From Plantactinospora mayteni (lineage in GTDB: Bacteria; Actinomycetota; Actinomycetes; Mycobacteriales; Micromonosporaceae): 64,000 nucleotides of DNA. The stretch spans positions 124,001 to 188,000 of the forward strand of contig NZ_BONX01000010.1 of assembly GCF_016862935.1 (NCBI RefSeq), in the 5' to 3' direction. Below, piece by piece: positions 34,902-43,213 of this stretch. Position numbers and translations under genes: made by a program. The notes below the pieces were generated by a model. That model worked only from the letters and a program-made list of their open reading frames with translations. It was not told the DNA's origin and made no database searches. Each line of letters begins with the position of its first letter. Position 1 is the stretch's first letter.

Positions 34902-34942
34902 TCGTCGTCCGCCGCCCGGGGGTCGTGGGCGGCGGACGACGA
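34902..34942 (-). terminator. 16-bp hairpin in leader between SOS box and HEPN gene
   Basis: Positions 34902-34917 and 34927-34942 are a perfect 16-bp stem with a 9-nt loop. It sits in the 475-base gap 34704-35178, downstream of the LexA box and short ORF and 199 bases before the HEPN start. It could end a short SOS transcript or attenuate the HEPN-imuA message. Elsewhere the gap shows no gene. Confidence 0.6.
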
Positions 34943-35008
34943 TCCTGCCTGGTGGGTCCGGACTCGCGGATCCGGATCCCGTGCGGTCCGCGAAACCGCA
35001 CTCGGGGG

Positions 35009-35068
35009 TTACGCCGCGAACGCCACCCCCGGCATCAGCCCGAGCATCCGGCCGGCGGGCCGACTCAC
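35009..35068 (-). CDS. Possible 19-residue SOS-linked peptide
   Basis: A GTG 17 bases past the LexA box opens a frame VSRPAGRMLGLMPGVAFAA ending in TAA, with a basic start and hydrophobic end. GGGCGGGG lies about 7 bases upstream as a weak ribosome site. An ATG at 35047 would give a 12-residue version. It could be a leader peptide or a small membrane peptide, or simply chance. No homology is claimed. Confidence 0.25.
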   Translation of the reverse strand: MSRPAGRMLGLMPGVAFAA

Positions 35069-35084
35069 ATCGAGCCCCGCCCAA

Positions 35085-35100
35085 TCGAACACTCGTTCTA
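35085..35100. promoter_or_regulatory. LexA (SOS) box upstream of HEPN-imuA
   Basis: TCGAACACTCGTTCTA matches TCGAAC-N4-GTTCGA at 11 of 12 positions and shares the GTTCTA right half with the box at 26134. The next minus-strand genes are HEPN and imuA. The plus-strand side has no gene, so SOS control of HEPN-imuA is the natural reading. Confidence 0.82.
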
Positions 35101-35178
35101 ACTACTGGAGAGAGTACACCCCGGCACCGACAAAAACGCAAGCGAACGCGATCCGTCGACGCGGTTGTCGAGTACGGG

Positions 35179-36825
35179 TCAGCACCAGGTCAGCGTGGAG
35201 TTGTTCCGGGTGACGTTCCGGATCACGTTGTTGGCGCCGCCGCAGGGGCTCTGCCGGATGTTGGTGTTGGTCACCGTCAGGTTCTGGAGGGTGATGCCCG
35301 ACGAGATCGGAAACTCGGTACGCGCCGCGATCCGCACCTCGCCACCCCCGGTCACCGTCCCGGACTGCCCGGCGATGGTGACGTTGTAGCAGTTCTCGAT
35401 CAGGATCGAGTTGTTGCCGGTGTTCGAGATGGTCACCCGGTCGATCACCGCGCCGCCGCTCTCCGAGACGCAGAAGATGCCGCGCCCACCGCCCCGGGCG
35501 ATGACGTTGCCGACCCGGATGTTCGTCGGGTAGCTGCTGCCCACCCGGCCGTTGCGGTTGGCCATCCGGAACGCCGCGTACCCGGTGCCGGCGCCGGCGT
35601 TGTCCGCGTCGACCGTACCGATGGTGGCGTTGATGGTGTCGTTGAGCAGCAGTCCGGACTCGCCGACGCTGCGCGCGGTGACGGCGCCGACGGTCAGCCC
35701 GTCCACCCCGTACGTCTCGACGCCCTGACTGCTGGTGCCCTGCACGTACACGTTGTCGATCCGGATGTTGCGGACCTTGATCGCCCGGTCGCCGCCGTGG
35801 TTGTCGATCCGCACCCCGAGGCCGCTGGAGAGCCGCATGTCGATCTGGCCCAGCGTCAGGTTGTTCACGTTGCGCATGAAGATGCCGTAGAGCGGCGAAC
35901 CGGTCAGGTTGAGGTGCTGCACCTCGACGTCGGTGGCGCCCCGGGCGTACACCGGGGCCTGGTCTCCGGAGCCGGAGCCGGTCACGTTGATCGTGCCGCA
36001 GACGTCCAGGATCGTGTAGCTCGGCAGCGACAGCCGGGAGTTGGCGCTCACCGAGCCCGAGCCCCGGACCACCACCCGCTGCTTCGAGGTACGCCCCGCC
36101 GACAGGCTGTTCACCGCGGCCTGCATCGCGGACCGCATGTCGCTGCCGGTGTAGACCGTGCTGCCGCCGTTGCGGGCGGTCCAGGTGCTGCCGCTGAGCA
36201 CCGCCTCGGCGTTGTACGAGCCGCTGCCACAGTCGGCGCTGTCGCCACCGCCGGATCCGGCCCGGATCATCTGCCACTGCTGGTTGTAGCCGCCCAGGTC
36301 CTCGAACTGGGCGATGATCCCGCCGTCGGCGGTGGACCACTCCCAGACGTCCAGCGCCTTGCCGCTGTGCCGGCTGATCAGGCGTACGTGCCCGCCGTCG
36401 GAGTCGGCGACCCCGAAGTGCTGGCGGGTGCTGCCGTTGTCGGGATTCTGGATCAACTGGGTACCGTCGGAGGCGTTCGGCATCTCCAGGAACTTGCCGC
36501 TGTGCCGCGACCTGATCTTGTAGTAGCCACTGCCCGCGTCGACGAACTGCCACTGCTGCTGGTTGCCGTCGTTGCGGGCCCACTGCACGATCGGCGCGCC
36601 GTCGTTGGTGGCGAAGTTGTAGAGGTCGAGCGCCTTGCCGCTGTGCCGGGAGACGAGCATGTAGTAGGCGCCGGTGTCGATGGTGGCCGCCGCCGCGGGC
36701 GGCAGCCCGACCGCGGTACCGGCGCCGACCAGCGCGGTCGTAAGCGCCAGTACCAGGCCGGCTCGCCAGCCGCGTCGTCGTGACCGGCGGTCGGGTGGTC
36801 TCCGGTTGGTGGTGGTGAGCGTCAT
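35179..36825 (-). CDS. Secreted ricin-type lectin / parallel beta-helix protein
   Basis: A 548-residue secreted protein. The signal peptide includes GWRAGLVLALTTALVGAG and ends near PPAAAA (about residue 47). Residues 50-185 form a RICIN-type lectin domain with three repeats (NQQQWQFV, RQHFG, NQQWQMI and recurrent SRHSGKAL). Residues 195-548 form a pectate-lyase-like right-handed beta-helix (IRIDNVYVQG, NTGNNSILIENCYN). Likely a polysaccharide lyase or hydrolase acting outside the cell on plant or microbial glycans. ATG 36825 follows AGGAGG; ATG 36933 lacks a site. Confidence 0.88.
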   Translation of the reverse strand: MTLTTTNRRPPDRRSRRRGWRAGLVLALTTALVGAGTAVGLPPAAAATIDTGAYYMLVSRHSGKALDLYNFATNDGAPIVQWARNDGNQQQWQFVDAGSGYYKIRSRHSGKFLEMPNASDGTQLIQNPDNGSTRQHFGVADSDGGHVRLISRHSGKALDVWEWSTADGGIIAQFEDLGGYNQQWQMIRAGSGGGDSADCGSGSYNAEAVLSGSTWTARNGGSTVYTGSDMRSAMQAAVNSLSAGRTSKQRVVVRGSGSVSANSRLSLPSYTILDVCGTINVTGSGSGDQAPVYARGATDVEVQHLNLTGSPLYGIFMRNVNNLTLGQIDMRLSSGLGVRIDNHGGDRAIKVRNIRIDNVYVQGTSSQGVETYGVDGLTVGAVTARSVGESGLLLNDTINATIGTVDADNAGAGTGYAAFRMANRNGRVGSSYPTNIRVGNVIARGGGRGIFCVSESGGAVIDRVTISNTGNNSILIENCYNVTIAGQSGTVTGGGEVRIAARTEFPISSGITLQNLTVTNTNIRQSPCGGANNVIRNVTRNNSTLTWC

Positions 36826-37015
36826 TGGTCCTCCTGAGCTGGGGAACGGTGCCGGGAAGGCCCGGTGCCGGGCGACGCTCCGGTGCCGGGCGGACATGAT
36901 TCGCTCCGCGCGAACGAGTGCTCGCCAGGACAACCACCGGAGCCGGTACGCCGAGGCGACGCGCCGGCAGGACAGGCCGGATCGGAAAGGGCTTTCCCAA
37001 TGTCGGCAACGTATC

Positions 37016-37025
37016 GAATCGTTTC
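37016..37025. promoter_or_regulatory. Possible LacI-type operator upstream of lectin/beta-helix gene
   Basis: gaatcgtttc has the GAAnCGnTTC symmetry of LacI-family operators. It lies in an AT-richer part of the 329-base gap 36826-37154, 190 bases upstream of the secreted polysaccharide-acting protein. A single short site, so weak evidence. The rest of the gap shows nothing. Confidence 0.25.
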
Positions 37026-37154
37026 AATCAAGTCAACGCCATCGATGAATAAGGCCCCGGGTCGGCCTCTGCCGCGGCTCGACCGGAGGGTGACCGGCGT
37101 GGTAATGACCAAAAGCTATTCGGCTCCTGACCGGTAGCCGGCTACCCTCTCCCG

Positions 37155-38129
37155 GTGACGACTCGCAGACCCGCCCTCGGCGTAGTGATGGTGCTCTCGG
37201 CGGGCGTGCTGTTCGCCGTCAACGGCACCGTCTCCAAGCTCGTGCTCCGGGCCGGCATCGAGGCGGCGCAGCTCACCCTGATCCGGGCCGCCGGCGCGTT
37301 CGCCGGGCTGCTCGCGCTGAGCCTGCTGCTCCGGCCCGGCGCCCGCCGACTCCGGATCACCCCCGGTCAACTGCCACTGCTGGTCGTCTACGGCCTGGCC
37401 GGGTTCTTCCTGACCCCGATGCTCTACTTCGTCGCCATCTCCCGGATGCCGGTCGGCATCGCGCTGCTGTTCGAGTACACCGCTCCGGTGCTGGTCGCGC
37501 TCTGGGCCCGGTTCGGGCAACACCAGCGGGTACGCCCACGGCTCTGGGTCGGGCTGGCCTTCAGCCTCGCCGGCCTGGCCTGCGTGGCCGAGGTCTGGGG
37601 AGAACTCAAACTGGACGGGCTAGGGGTACTCGCCGGCCTCGGTGCCGCCGTACTGCTGGCCGGCTACTACCTGCTCGGCGCCCGGGGCGTACGGGAGCAC
37701 GACACGCTCTCCCTGACCACCTGGGCGTTCGGCGCCTCGGCCGTGGCCGGGCTGCTCACCCGGGCGGTCACCGACGGCACCGGCGGCTGGGCGCCGCTGG
37801 GCGACACCAGCGGTGGCGTGCCGGTCGCGCTGCTCTGCGGGTACGTCGTCCTGCTCGGCTCGATCCTGCCCTTCCTGCTGGTGGCCGGCGCGTTGCGGCA
37901 CCTGCCGGCGACCAGCGTCGGCATCCTCGGCATGGTCGAACCGGTGATCGCCGCCACCGTCGCCTGGATCGCGCTCGGTGCCGGCGAGGCGCTCAACGCC
38001 GCCCAGCTCAGCGGCGGCCTGCTGGTACTGGCGGGCGTCGCCCTCGCCGAGACGGCCCGGATCACCGAGCCACCGGGAGCCGACACCCCGCCCCTCCCCG
38101 CGCCCGACGTGCTCGCGGCGCCCCGCTGA
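37155..38129 (+). CDS. EamA-family (DMT) transporter
   Basis: A 324-residue membrane protein with about ten helices in two EamA repeats (GVVMVLSAGVLFAVNGTVSK near the start; a second repeat from about residue 155, LGAAVLLAGYYLLGARG). Such proteins export amino acids or other small metabolites. GTG start at 37155 directly follows a ccggtgac context without a strong ribosome site. Divergent from the beta-helix gene and followed by an independent GntR operon. Substrate not predictable. Confidence 0.93.
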   Translation: MTTRRPALGVVMVLSAGVLFAVNGTVSKLVLRAGIEAAQLTLIRAAGAFAGLLALSLLLRPGARRLRITPGQLPLLVVYGLAGFFLTPMLYFVAISRMPVGIALLFEYTAPVLVALWARFGQHQRVRPRLWVGLAFSLAGLACVAEVWGELKLDGLGVLAGLGAAVLLAGYYLLGARGVREHDTLSLTTWAFGASAVAGLLTRAVTDGTGGWAPLGDTSGGVPVALLCGYVVLLGSILPFLLVAGALRHLPATSVGILGMVEPVIAATVAWIALGAGEALNAAQLSGGLLVLAGVALAETARITEPPGADTPPLPAPDVLAAPR

Positions 38130-38316
38130 CGGTCGTGGCACCCCGCCGACCTCCCGGCGGGACCGGTCGGTAGCCACCCGCTCGGGAACCGGCGGGGCCT
38201 TCGCGGTGGGCGCTCGGCCACTGACGCGGATCCGGCCCTGGCCACTGAGCTGTCCCGGCGGTTCCGGAGCGGGGCTTGACAGCTCTCCGTCCGGACAGGA
38301 TGCTGTCTGTCCTATA

Positions 38317-38334
38317 GTCCTACTGTCGTAGGAC
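38317..38334. promoter_or_regulatory. YtrA-type operator upstream of gntR operon
   Basis: gtcctactgtcgtaggac is a perfect 7-4-7 inverted repeat 22 bases before the GntR start. The sequence tgtcctatagtcc just before it repeats one half site, and ttgaca occurs at 38276. This is the expected place for autoregulation by the GntR protein. Confidence 0.7.
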
Positions 38335-38355
38335 AATAAGAAGGGATCGTTCCGG

Positions 38356-38763
38356 GTGATCGAGTTCGTACTGGACGGCCGGTCGAAGGTGAACACCTAC
38401 GTGCAACTGGTGCAGCAGGTCAAGCAGGCCCTTCGGGTGGGCCTGCTGAGCCCCGGCGACCAGTTGCCGAAGGTCCGTGACGTCGCGCAGGCGCTGGCGA
38501 TCAACCCGAACACGGTGTTGAAGGCGTACCGCGAGCTGGTGATCGAAGGGCTGGCGGAGGGCCGTCCCGGGGTCGGCACCTTCGTCACCCGCACGCTCGC
38601 CGGGGCGTCCCTGCCCAACCAGGCCGAACTCCGGGCCGACCTGGTGGCCTGGCTGCACCGGGCCCAGGCCGCCGGTCTGACCACCGAGGACGTGACCGCG
38701 CTGGTGGAGACGACCATCCGGGCCACCCTCCCGGTCGATCCGGCAGCACACCTACCCGCCTGA
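38356..38763 (+). CDS. GntR family regulator, YtrA subfamily
   Basis: A 135-residue repressor with an N-terminal GntR winged helix (LPKVRDVAQALAINPNTVLK, about residues 41-60) and a short helical C-terminal dimerisation part, the size of the YtrA subfamily. YtrA members repress the ABC transporter genes that follow them, often in response to cell-wall stress. The ATPase gene starts 21 bases downstream. GTG start at 38356. Confidence 0.93.
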   Translation: MIEFVLDGRSKVNTYVQLVQQVKQALRVGLLSPGDQLPKVRDVAQALAINPNTVLKAYRELVIEGLAEGRPGVGTFVTRTLAGASLPNQAELRADLVAWLHRAQAAGLTTEDVTALVETTIRATLPVDPAAHLPA

Positions 38764-38784
38764 CGCGACGAGAGGACACCGCAG

Positions 38785-39675
38785 ATGGAGACAGCGCTGG
38801 AGACCGACCAGCTCGGCAAGCGATACGGCAACACCTGGGCGCTGCGAGACTGCTCGCTGCACCTGCCGGCCGGACGGATCGCCGCGCTGGTCGGCCCGAA
38901 CGGTGCGGGCAAGAGCACCCTGCTGCACATGGCGGTCGGGCTGCTCCGGCCCGACGCCGGAACGGTACGCGTCTTCGGCGAGACGCCGTACGACAACACG
39001 GCGGCGCTGGCCGAGATCGGGTTCGTCGCCCAGGACACCCCGCTGTACCGGGACTTCACGGCCGGTGAACTGGTCACGATGGGCGGCAAACTGAACCGTC
39101 GCTGGGACGGCACGCTCGCCCGGACCCGGCTGGCCCAGCTCGGCATCCCACCGGACAAGCCGGTCGGCAAACTCTCCGGTGGCCAGCGCGCCCAGGTCGC
39201 GCTCGCGCTGGCCCTGGCGAAACGGCCCCGGCTGCTGCTGCTCGACGAGCCGGTCGCCAGCCTCGACCCGCTCGCCCGACGCGAGTTCCTCCAGGCCCTG
39301 ATGGGCAGCGTCGCCGAGTCCGGCACCACCGTGCTGCTCTCCTCGCACCTGCTGGCCGACCTCGAACGGGTCTGCGACTACCTGATCGTGCTGCACGGCG
39401 CCCGGGTCAGGCTCGTCGGCCCGGTCGAGGACCTGGTTGCCGAGCACCGGCAACTGGTCGGTCCCCGGCACGGCGACGACCCGATCCCCGGTGTCGCGTC
39501 GGTGGTCCGGGCCAGCCACACCGATCGGCAGTCCACGCTGCTGGTCCGCACCGACGGGCCGATCGGCGATACCTCCTGGGCGGCCCACGAGGTGACCCTG
39601 GAGGACGTCATCCTCGGCTACCTCGCCGACGGGGACCGGCCGACCAGCAACGAGGCGTGGGGAGTACCGGCATGA
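38785..39675 (+). CDS. ABC transporter ATP-binding protein (YtrB-like)
   Basis: A 296-residue ATPase with Walker A GPNGAGKST (about residues 36-44), signature LSGGQRAQ, Walker B LLLLDEP and a His switch in SSHLL. The C-terminal region binds no recognisable domain. It lies between a YtrA-type repressor and a permease and overlaps the latter by 4 bases. It powers an ABC-2-like transporter of unknown substrate, probably linked to envelope stress or drug export. Confidence 0.94.
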   Translation: METALETDQLGKRYGNTWALRDCSLHLPAGRIAALVGPNGAGKSTLLHMAVGLLRPDAGTVRVFGETPYDNTAALAEIGFVAQDTPLYRDFTAGELVTMGGKLNRRWDGTLARTRLAQLGIPPDKPVGKLSGGQRAQVALALALAKRPRLLLLDEPVASLDPLARREFLQALMGSVAESGTTVLLSSHLLADLERVCDYLIVLHGARVRLVGPVEDLVAEHRQLVGPRHGDDPIPGVASVVRASHTDRQSTLLVRTDGPIGDTSWAAHEVTLEDVILGYLADGDRPTSNEAWGVPA

Positions 39676-40658
39676 TCTGGCTCGTCTGGCGGCAGCACCG
39701 CAAGCAGGCCCTGTTCGCGCTGGCCGCGCTCGCCGCCCTCGCCGCACTGGTGGTGCCGACCGGCCTGACCATGCGGGGCGCCTTCGCCGACCTCGGCCTG
39801 CCGGACTGTGTCCGTACCCTCGGCAAGGCCGGCCCGGCCAACAACGAGACCTGCCTCACGGCGTTCCAGCAGTTCAACGACGAATACCAGGGCTTCCTGC
39901 TGGTCGGCATCCTGTTCCTGGTGCTGCCCCTGCTGGTCGGCCTCTTCTGGGGTGCCCCGCTGGTCGCCCGCGAGGTCGAGCACGGCACCCACCGGCTGGT
40001 CTGGACCCAGGGCGTCAGCCGGCGGCAGTGGGCACTGGCCAAGTTCGGCCTGGTCGGCGCCGCCACGCTGGTCATCGCGGTCGGCTACGGGCTCGGCATC
40101 GGCTGGTGGCTCGGGCCGCTGAACTCGGCCGGCCAGCGGAACCGGTTCGATCCGCTCTTCTTCGACATGCAGGGAGCGGTGCCGGTCGGCTACACGCTGT
40201 TCGCGGTCGCGCTGGGCATCCTCGTCGGCACCGTCTGGCCCCGGGTACTTCCGGCGATGGCCGGCACCCTGGTCGGCTTCCTCGGGCTGCGCGTCGTACT
40301 GGCCACCCTGGCCAGACCGCGCTACCTGCCCGCCGAGACGCTCACCTTCCCCATCCAGGGCACCGCCGTCGCGCCACGCGAGACGGCCAGCGACTGGGTG
40401 CTCGCCAGCGGGGTACGGAACGCCTCCGGCGAGCTGGTGGTGCGCGGCGGGTCGATCGAGTGCCCACCGAACGCCACCGGGCCGGGCGCCGCCGGCTGCG
40501 GCACGGGGCTGGGTGTCGAGCCCGGGGCGTACAACTGGCAGCTCTATCAGCCGGCCGACCGGTTCTGGCTGTTCCAGGGCATCGAGACGGGGATCTTCGT
40601 CGCGCTCGCCGTACTCCTGGTCTACCTCGCCGTCCGGCGGATCCGCCGGATCGCCTGA
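39672..40658 (+). CDS. ABC transporter permease (ABC-2 like)
   Basis: A 328-residue membrane protein starting MIWLVWRQHRKQALFALAAL, with about six helices including segments near residues 15-35, 75-95, 125-145 and 300-320. A long extracytoplasmic part between the fourth and last helices contains two Cys. The ATG overlaps the ATPase stop (ATGA). The pair resembles transporters regulated by YtrA-type repressors. Substrate unknown. Confidence 0.9.
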   Translation: MIWLVWRQHRKQALFALAALAALAALVVPTGLTMRGAFADLGLPDCVRTLGKAGPANNETCLTAFQQFNDEYQGFLLVGILFLVLPLLVGLFWGAPLVAREVEHGTHRLVWTQGVSRRQWALAKFGLVGAATLVIAVGYGLGIGWWLGPLNSAGQRNRFDPLFFDMQGAVPVGYTLFAVALGILVGTVWPRVLPAMAGTLVGFLGLRVVLATLARPRYLPAETLTFPIQGTAVAPRETASDWVLASGVRNASGELVVRGGSIECPPNATGPGAAGCGTGLGVEPGAYNWQLYQPADRFWLFQGIETGIFVALAVLLVYLAVRRIRRIA

Positions 40659-40670
40659 CCGCTCCCGTCC

Positions 40671-40729
40671 GCCGTTGACCGTCGGAGCGTCCGGCCGGCG
40701 GTCAACGGCGTACCCGCCGGGACGCTCCG
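40671..40729. terminator. Two interleaved hairpins after the ABC operon
   Basis: Stem A pairs gccgttgaccg (40671-40681) with 40699-40709. Stem B pairs cggagcgtcc (40683-40692) with 40720-40729. Both are perfect, and the order A-B-A'-B' is that of a pseudoknot or of two alternative terminators. The element lies between convergent genes. Confidence 0.72.
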
Positions 40730-40773
40730 GGCGCTGTGGGTTGGAGCGGTCCCGTCATGCTCACGGTCAGCCC

Positions 40774-41625
40774 CTATGGGGCCGGTGGGGACCAGATGAT
40801 CGATACGATCTGGAGGGCTGCCGTGGCAAGGCGCTCGTCGCCGTCGATGCGGGCGTGCTCGGCCGCCTGCTCGGGGGTGATGCCGCGGGTGCAGAGTCGC
40901 CAGGTGGTGTCGGCGTCCAGTGCGAGCGTCGCGGTGGGCCGCGAATGCGGTCGGCGTTGCAGCCTCCACCGGTCCGATCCCCGCACGCAGGTCCAGGTCC
41001 CGCCGCCCGGCCCGGTCACGACCACCTGAAGACTGCTGTCATCCGCGGCGTTCGTCTCCCGCAGCGTGTGGGGCAGTGCGCGCAGGAACGTGTCGACGAC
41101 AGGGCCGAGATAGTGCTCGTCGGTGAGTCCGGGCCGGCTGAGGGCGTCACAGATCTGCTGCTGGTGGGTCCAGTACTCGGTGTATTCCCGGGCGACGTCC
41201 AGCCAGTAGGGAGCCGCTTCGGGGCCGGCCCAGCGTACTGACCCGCCGAGGGTGTCCAGGTCGATGGTCTGCCAGAACCGCACGATCTCGTCGCCGAAGG
41301 TCGAGAGCAGTTCGATGAGCATCGGTGGGCTGAGGCGGCGGGCGGCGGTGACCCATTCGTCGTTGATGCGGTCGAGGAAGTGGGGGAACGGCTCGCCGTC
41401 TCCTGGATGCAGCACATGGAAGCCGTCGCGGTGGATGGACAGGCGGCCGACGAAGTCGCCGAGCACGTGCGCGGCGACATCTTTGACGTTCCATCCCGGG
41501 CAGACCGTCGGCAGGGTCCACTCGACGGGGTCCAGTTCGCGCAGCAGGTCGAGGAACGCTGCCTGCTGCTCGGCGAGTACGGGCCGGACGTCGATCGCGG
41601 GTCCCAGCCAGGTGGTGTCGGTCAT
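40774..41625 (-). CDS. Mycothiol-dependent maleylpyruvate isomerase-type (DinB-fold) protein
   Basis: A 283-residue protein of the DinB/MDMPI fold, common in mycothiol-producing actinobacteria. The metal-site His residues appear in DVAAHVLGDFVGRLSIH and the YTEYWTHQQQI segment. A C-terminal sterol-carrier-like part follows (LDADTTWRLCTRGI). ATG 41625 has GAGAGGAA upstream; the open frame to 41763 lacks coding character. It probably transfers or isomerises using mycothiol. Reaction unknown. Confidence 0.88.
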   Translation of the reverse strand: MTDTTWLGPAIDVRPVLAEQQAAFLDLLRELDPVEWTLPTVCPGWNVKDVAAHVLGDFVGRLSIHRDGFHVLHPGDGEPFPHFLDRINDEWVTAARRLSPPMLIELLSTFGDEIVRFWQTIDLDTLGGSVRWAGPEAAPYWLDVAREYTEYWTHQQQICDALSRPGLTDEHYLGPVVDTFLRALPHTLRETNAADDSSLQVVVTGPGGGTWTCVRGSDRWRLQRRPHSRPTATLALDADTTWRLCTRGITPEQAAEHARIDGDERLATAALQIVSIIWSPPAP

Positions 41626-41837
41626 CGGTTCCTCTCGGTGTTCGTCGCCGTGCGGGGACGGGCCTCGGGGTGTCCCCCATACTCCTCGAGATGCGCGATC
41701 GTGTTCCACTCGTGGCGGCCAACGGGATGGTCGTCGATGCGGTCGGCCCGCTCCGACGGCCACCGCGCCGGGTTGCCGTCGATGGCCGGCAACGGGCGTA
41801 CCTCGGTCGTCCGCCGGCCCCGCCCCGGTCAGGCAAG

Positions 41838-42335
41838 ATGGAGCTCATGCAGCCACATCCGAACGTGCAGGCGGTGCAGGACGCGCTGGACAACGCGGGC
41901 GGACGCGACGGCTCGGGCGCGTCCAGCCGGGTCCGGATCCTGCCCGACGCGGTGCACACCGCCGCCGCGGCGGCGGCGGCCCTCGGAGTCGAGGTGGGCC
42001 AGATCGCCAACTCGCTGATCTTCGACGCGGGCGGCGAACCCCTGCTGGTGCTCACCTCGGGGGCGCACCGGGTGGACACCGCCCGGGTCGCCGCCGACCT
42101 CGGGTTGCCCGCGCTGCGCCGGGCCACCCCGGAGTTCGTCCGGGAGCACACCGGCCAGCCGATCGGCGGAGTCGCCCCGCTGGGGCACCCGAAGCCGGTC
42201 CGTACCCTGGTCGACACCGCGCTCGCCGACCACCCGGAGATCTGGGCGGCCGGCGGCGTGCCCCGGGCCGTCTTCCCGACCACCTTCGCCGAACTGCTGC
42301 GGATCACCGCCGGCAGCCCCGCCGAGGTGGCGTGA
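41838..42335 (+). CDS. YbaK/EbsC-family aminoacyl-tRNA deacylase
   Basis: A 165-residue protein of the YbaK/ProX editing family that hydrolyses mischarged tRNA such as Cys- or Ala-tRNA-Pro. Family features are ALGVEVGQIANSLIF, a Gly-rich PIGGVAPLGHP and VFPTTFAELLRIT at the end. ATG 41838 (MELMQPHPN) or 41847 could be the start; the latter has GGAG too close. Its stop overlaps the next gene by 4 bases (GTGA), so it leads the carotenoid operon, though its function is unrelated. Confidence 0.9.
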   Translation: MELMQPHPNVQAVQDALDNAGGRDGSGASSRVRILPDAVHTAAAAAAALGVEVGQIANSLIFDAGGEPLLVLTSGAHRVDTARVAADLGLPALRRATPEFVREHTGQPIGGVAPLGHPKPVRTLVDTALADHPEIWAAGGVPRAVFPTTFAELLRITAGSPAEVA

Positions 42336-43213
42336 GCGGGCCCGACCGCGACACGACCGGGCGCGGCGGGGTCGGGCCGCCCGGCGCCCCGACCCCGGTA
42401 CGGCTGGTCACCCTGCACGTCTGGCGGGTGCCGCCGCGCGCCCTGCCCCGGGCGTTGACCCGGATGGCCGTCGACCGGCGCCGGCTACGGGCGGTTCCCG
42501 GCGTACGCTTCGGCAAGCTGCTCGGCACCGGGACGGGCACCGGGTTCGGGCCCACCGACGCCGACCTGACCCGCTGGGCCGCGCTGGTCGTCTGGGCCGA
42601 TCCGGAGCGGGCCGCTGGATTCGACGAGACCCCGGTGGGGCGCGCCTGGCGACGTGTCGCCCTGACCGGCGCCCGGCTCGACCTGCGCCCCCTGGCCAGC
42701 CGGGGCCGATGGTCCGGAGTCGAGCCGTTCGACGGCGTGCCCCGGTCCGGAGTCGAGCCGTTCGACGGCGTGCCCCGGTCCGGGCCGGATGGCGCATCGG
42801 CGGGCGCACTGGCGGGCGCGGCGGCGGACCGGCCGGTGTTGGCGCTGACCCGGGCCCGACTCCGGCCGCTGCGCGCCGGCACCTTCTGGCGGGCCGTCCC
42901 GCCCGTCGCCGCCGCGCTGCGGCACGCCCCCGGCCTGCTGGCCCGGTTCGGCATCGGCGAGGCGCCGCTCGGCTGGCAGGGCACGGTCAGCGTGTGGCGG
43001 AACGCGACGTACCTGCGTCAGTTCGCGTACCGTTCCCCCGAGCACCGCGTGGCCATCACCCGCACACCCAGTCAACGCTGGTACGCCGAGGAGCTGTTCG
43101 CGCGGTTCGAGGTACGGAATCTCGCCGGTGACCCGGCGGTGCTCGGCTGGGTCGGGTCCGGCGGTGCCCCGGAACCCGACACCGGCCAGGTAGTGAGGAG
43201 CGGACGACCATGA
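42332..43213 (+). CDS. CrtA-like (spheroidene monooxygenase family) protein
   Basis: A 293-residue protein of the spheroidene monooxygenase-like family: VRLVTLHVWRVPPRALPRAL, then FGKLLGTGTG and LRPLASRGRWSG. In purple bacteria CrtA adds a keto group to acyclic carotenoids; many actinobacterial homologues lie in carotenoid loci as here. A perfect in-frame duplication of 11 residues (SGVEPFDGVPR twice) follows the conserved GRWSG. GTG start overlaps the ybaK stop, and the GNAT gene overlaps its end by 4 bases. Reaction in this host is inferred. Confidence 0.8.
   Translation: MSGPDRDTTGRGGVGPPGAPTPVRLVTLHVWRVPPRALPRALTRMAVDRRRLRAVPGVRFGKLLGTGTGTGFGPTDADLTRWAALVVWADPERAAGFDETPVGRAWRRVALTGARLDLRPLASRGRWSGVEPFDGVPRSGVEPFDGVPRSGPDGASAGALAGAAADRPVLALTRARLRPLRAGTFWRAVPPVAAALRHAPGLLARFGIGEAPLGWQGTVSVWRNATYLRQFAYRSPEHRVAITRTPSQRWYAEELFARFEVRNLAGDPAVLGWVGSGGAPEPDTGQVVRSGRP
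42711..42776 (+). repeat. Perfect 33-bp tandem duplication inside crtA-like gene
   Basis: Units 42711-42743 and 42744-42776 are identical, each beginning ggtccggagtcgagccgttc. Being a multiple of three it keeps the frame and inserts one extra 11-residue block. Lack of any divergence suggests it is recent. Confidence 0.92.

Noticed and set aside
33904-35001. Minus-strand frame covering the HEPN gene and its leader
   Set aside because: Arg/Pro-rich product without domains; the HEPN frame has a good ribosome site and family match.
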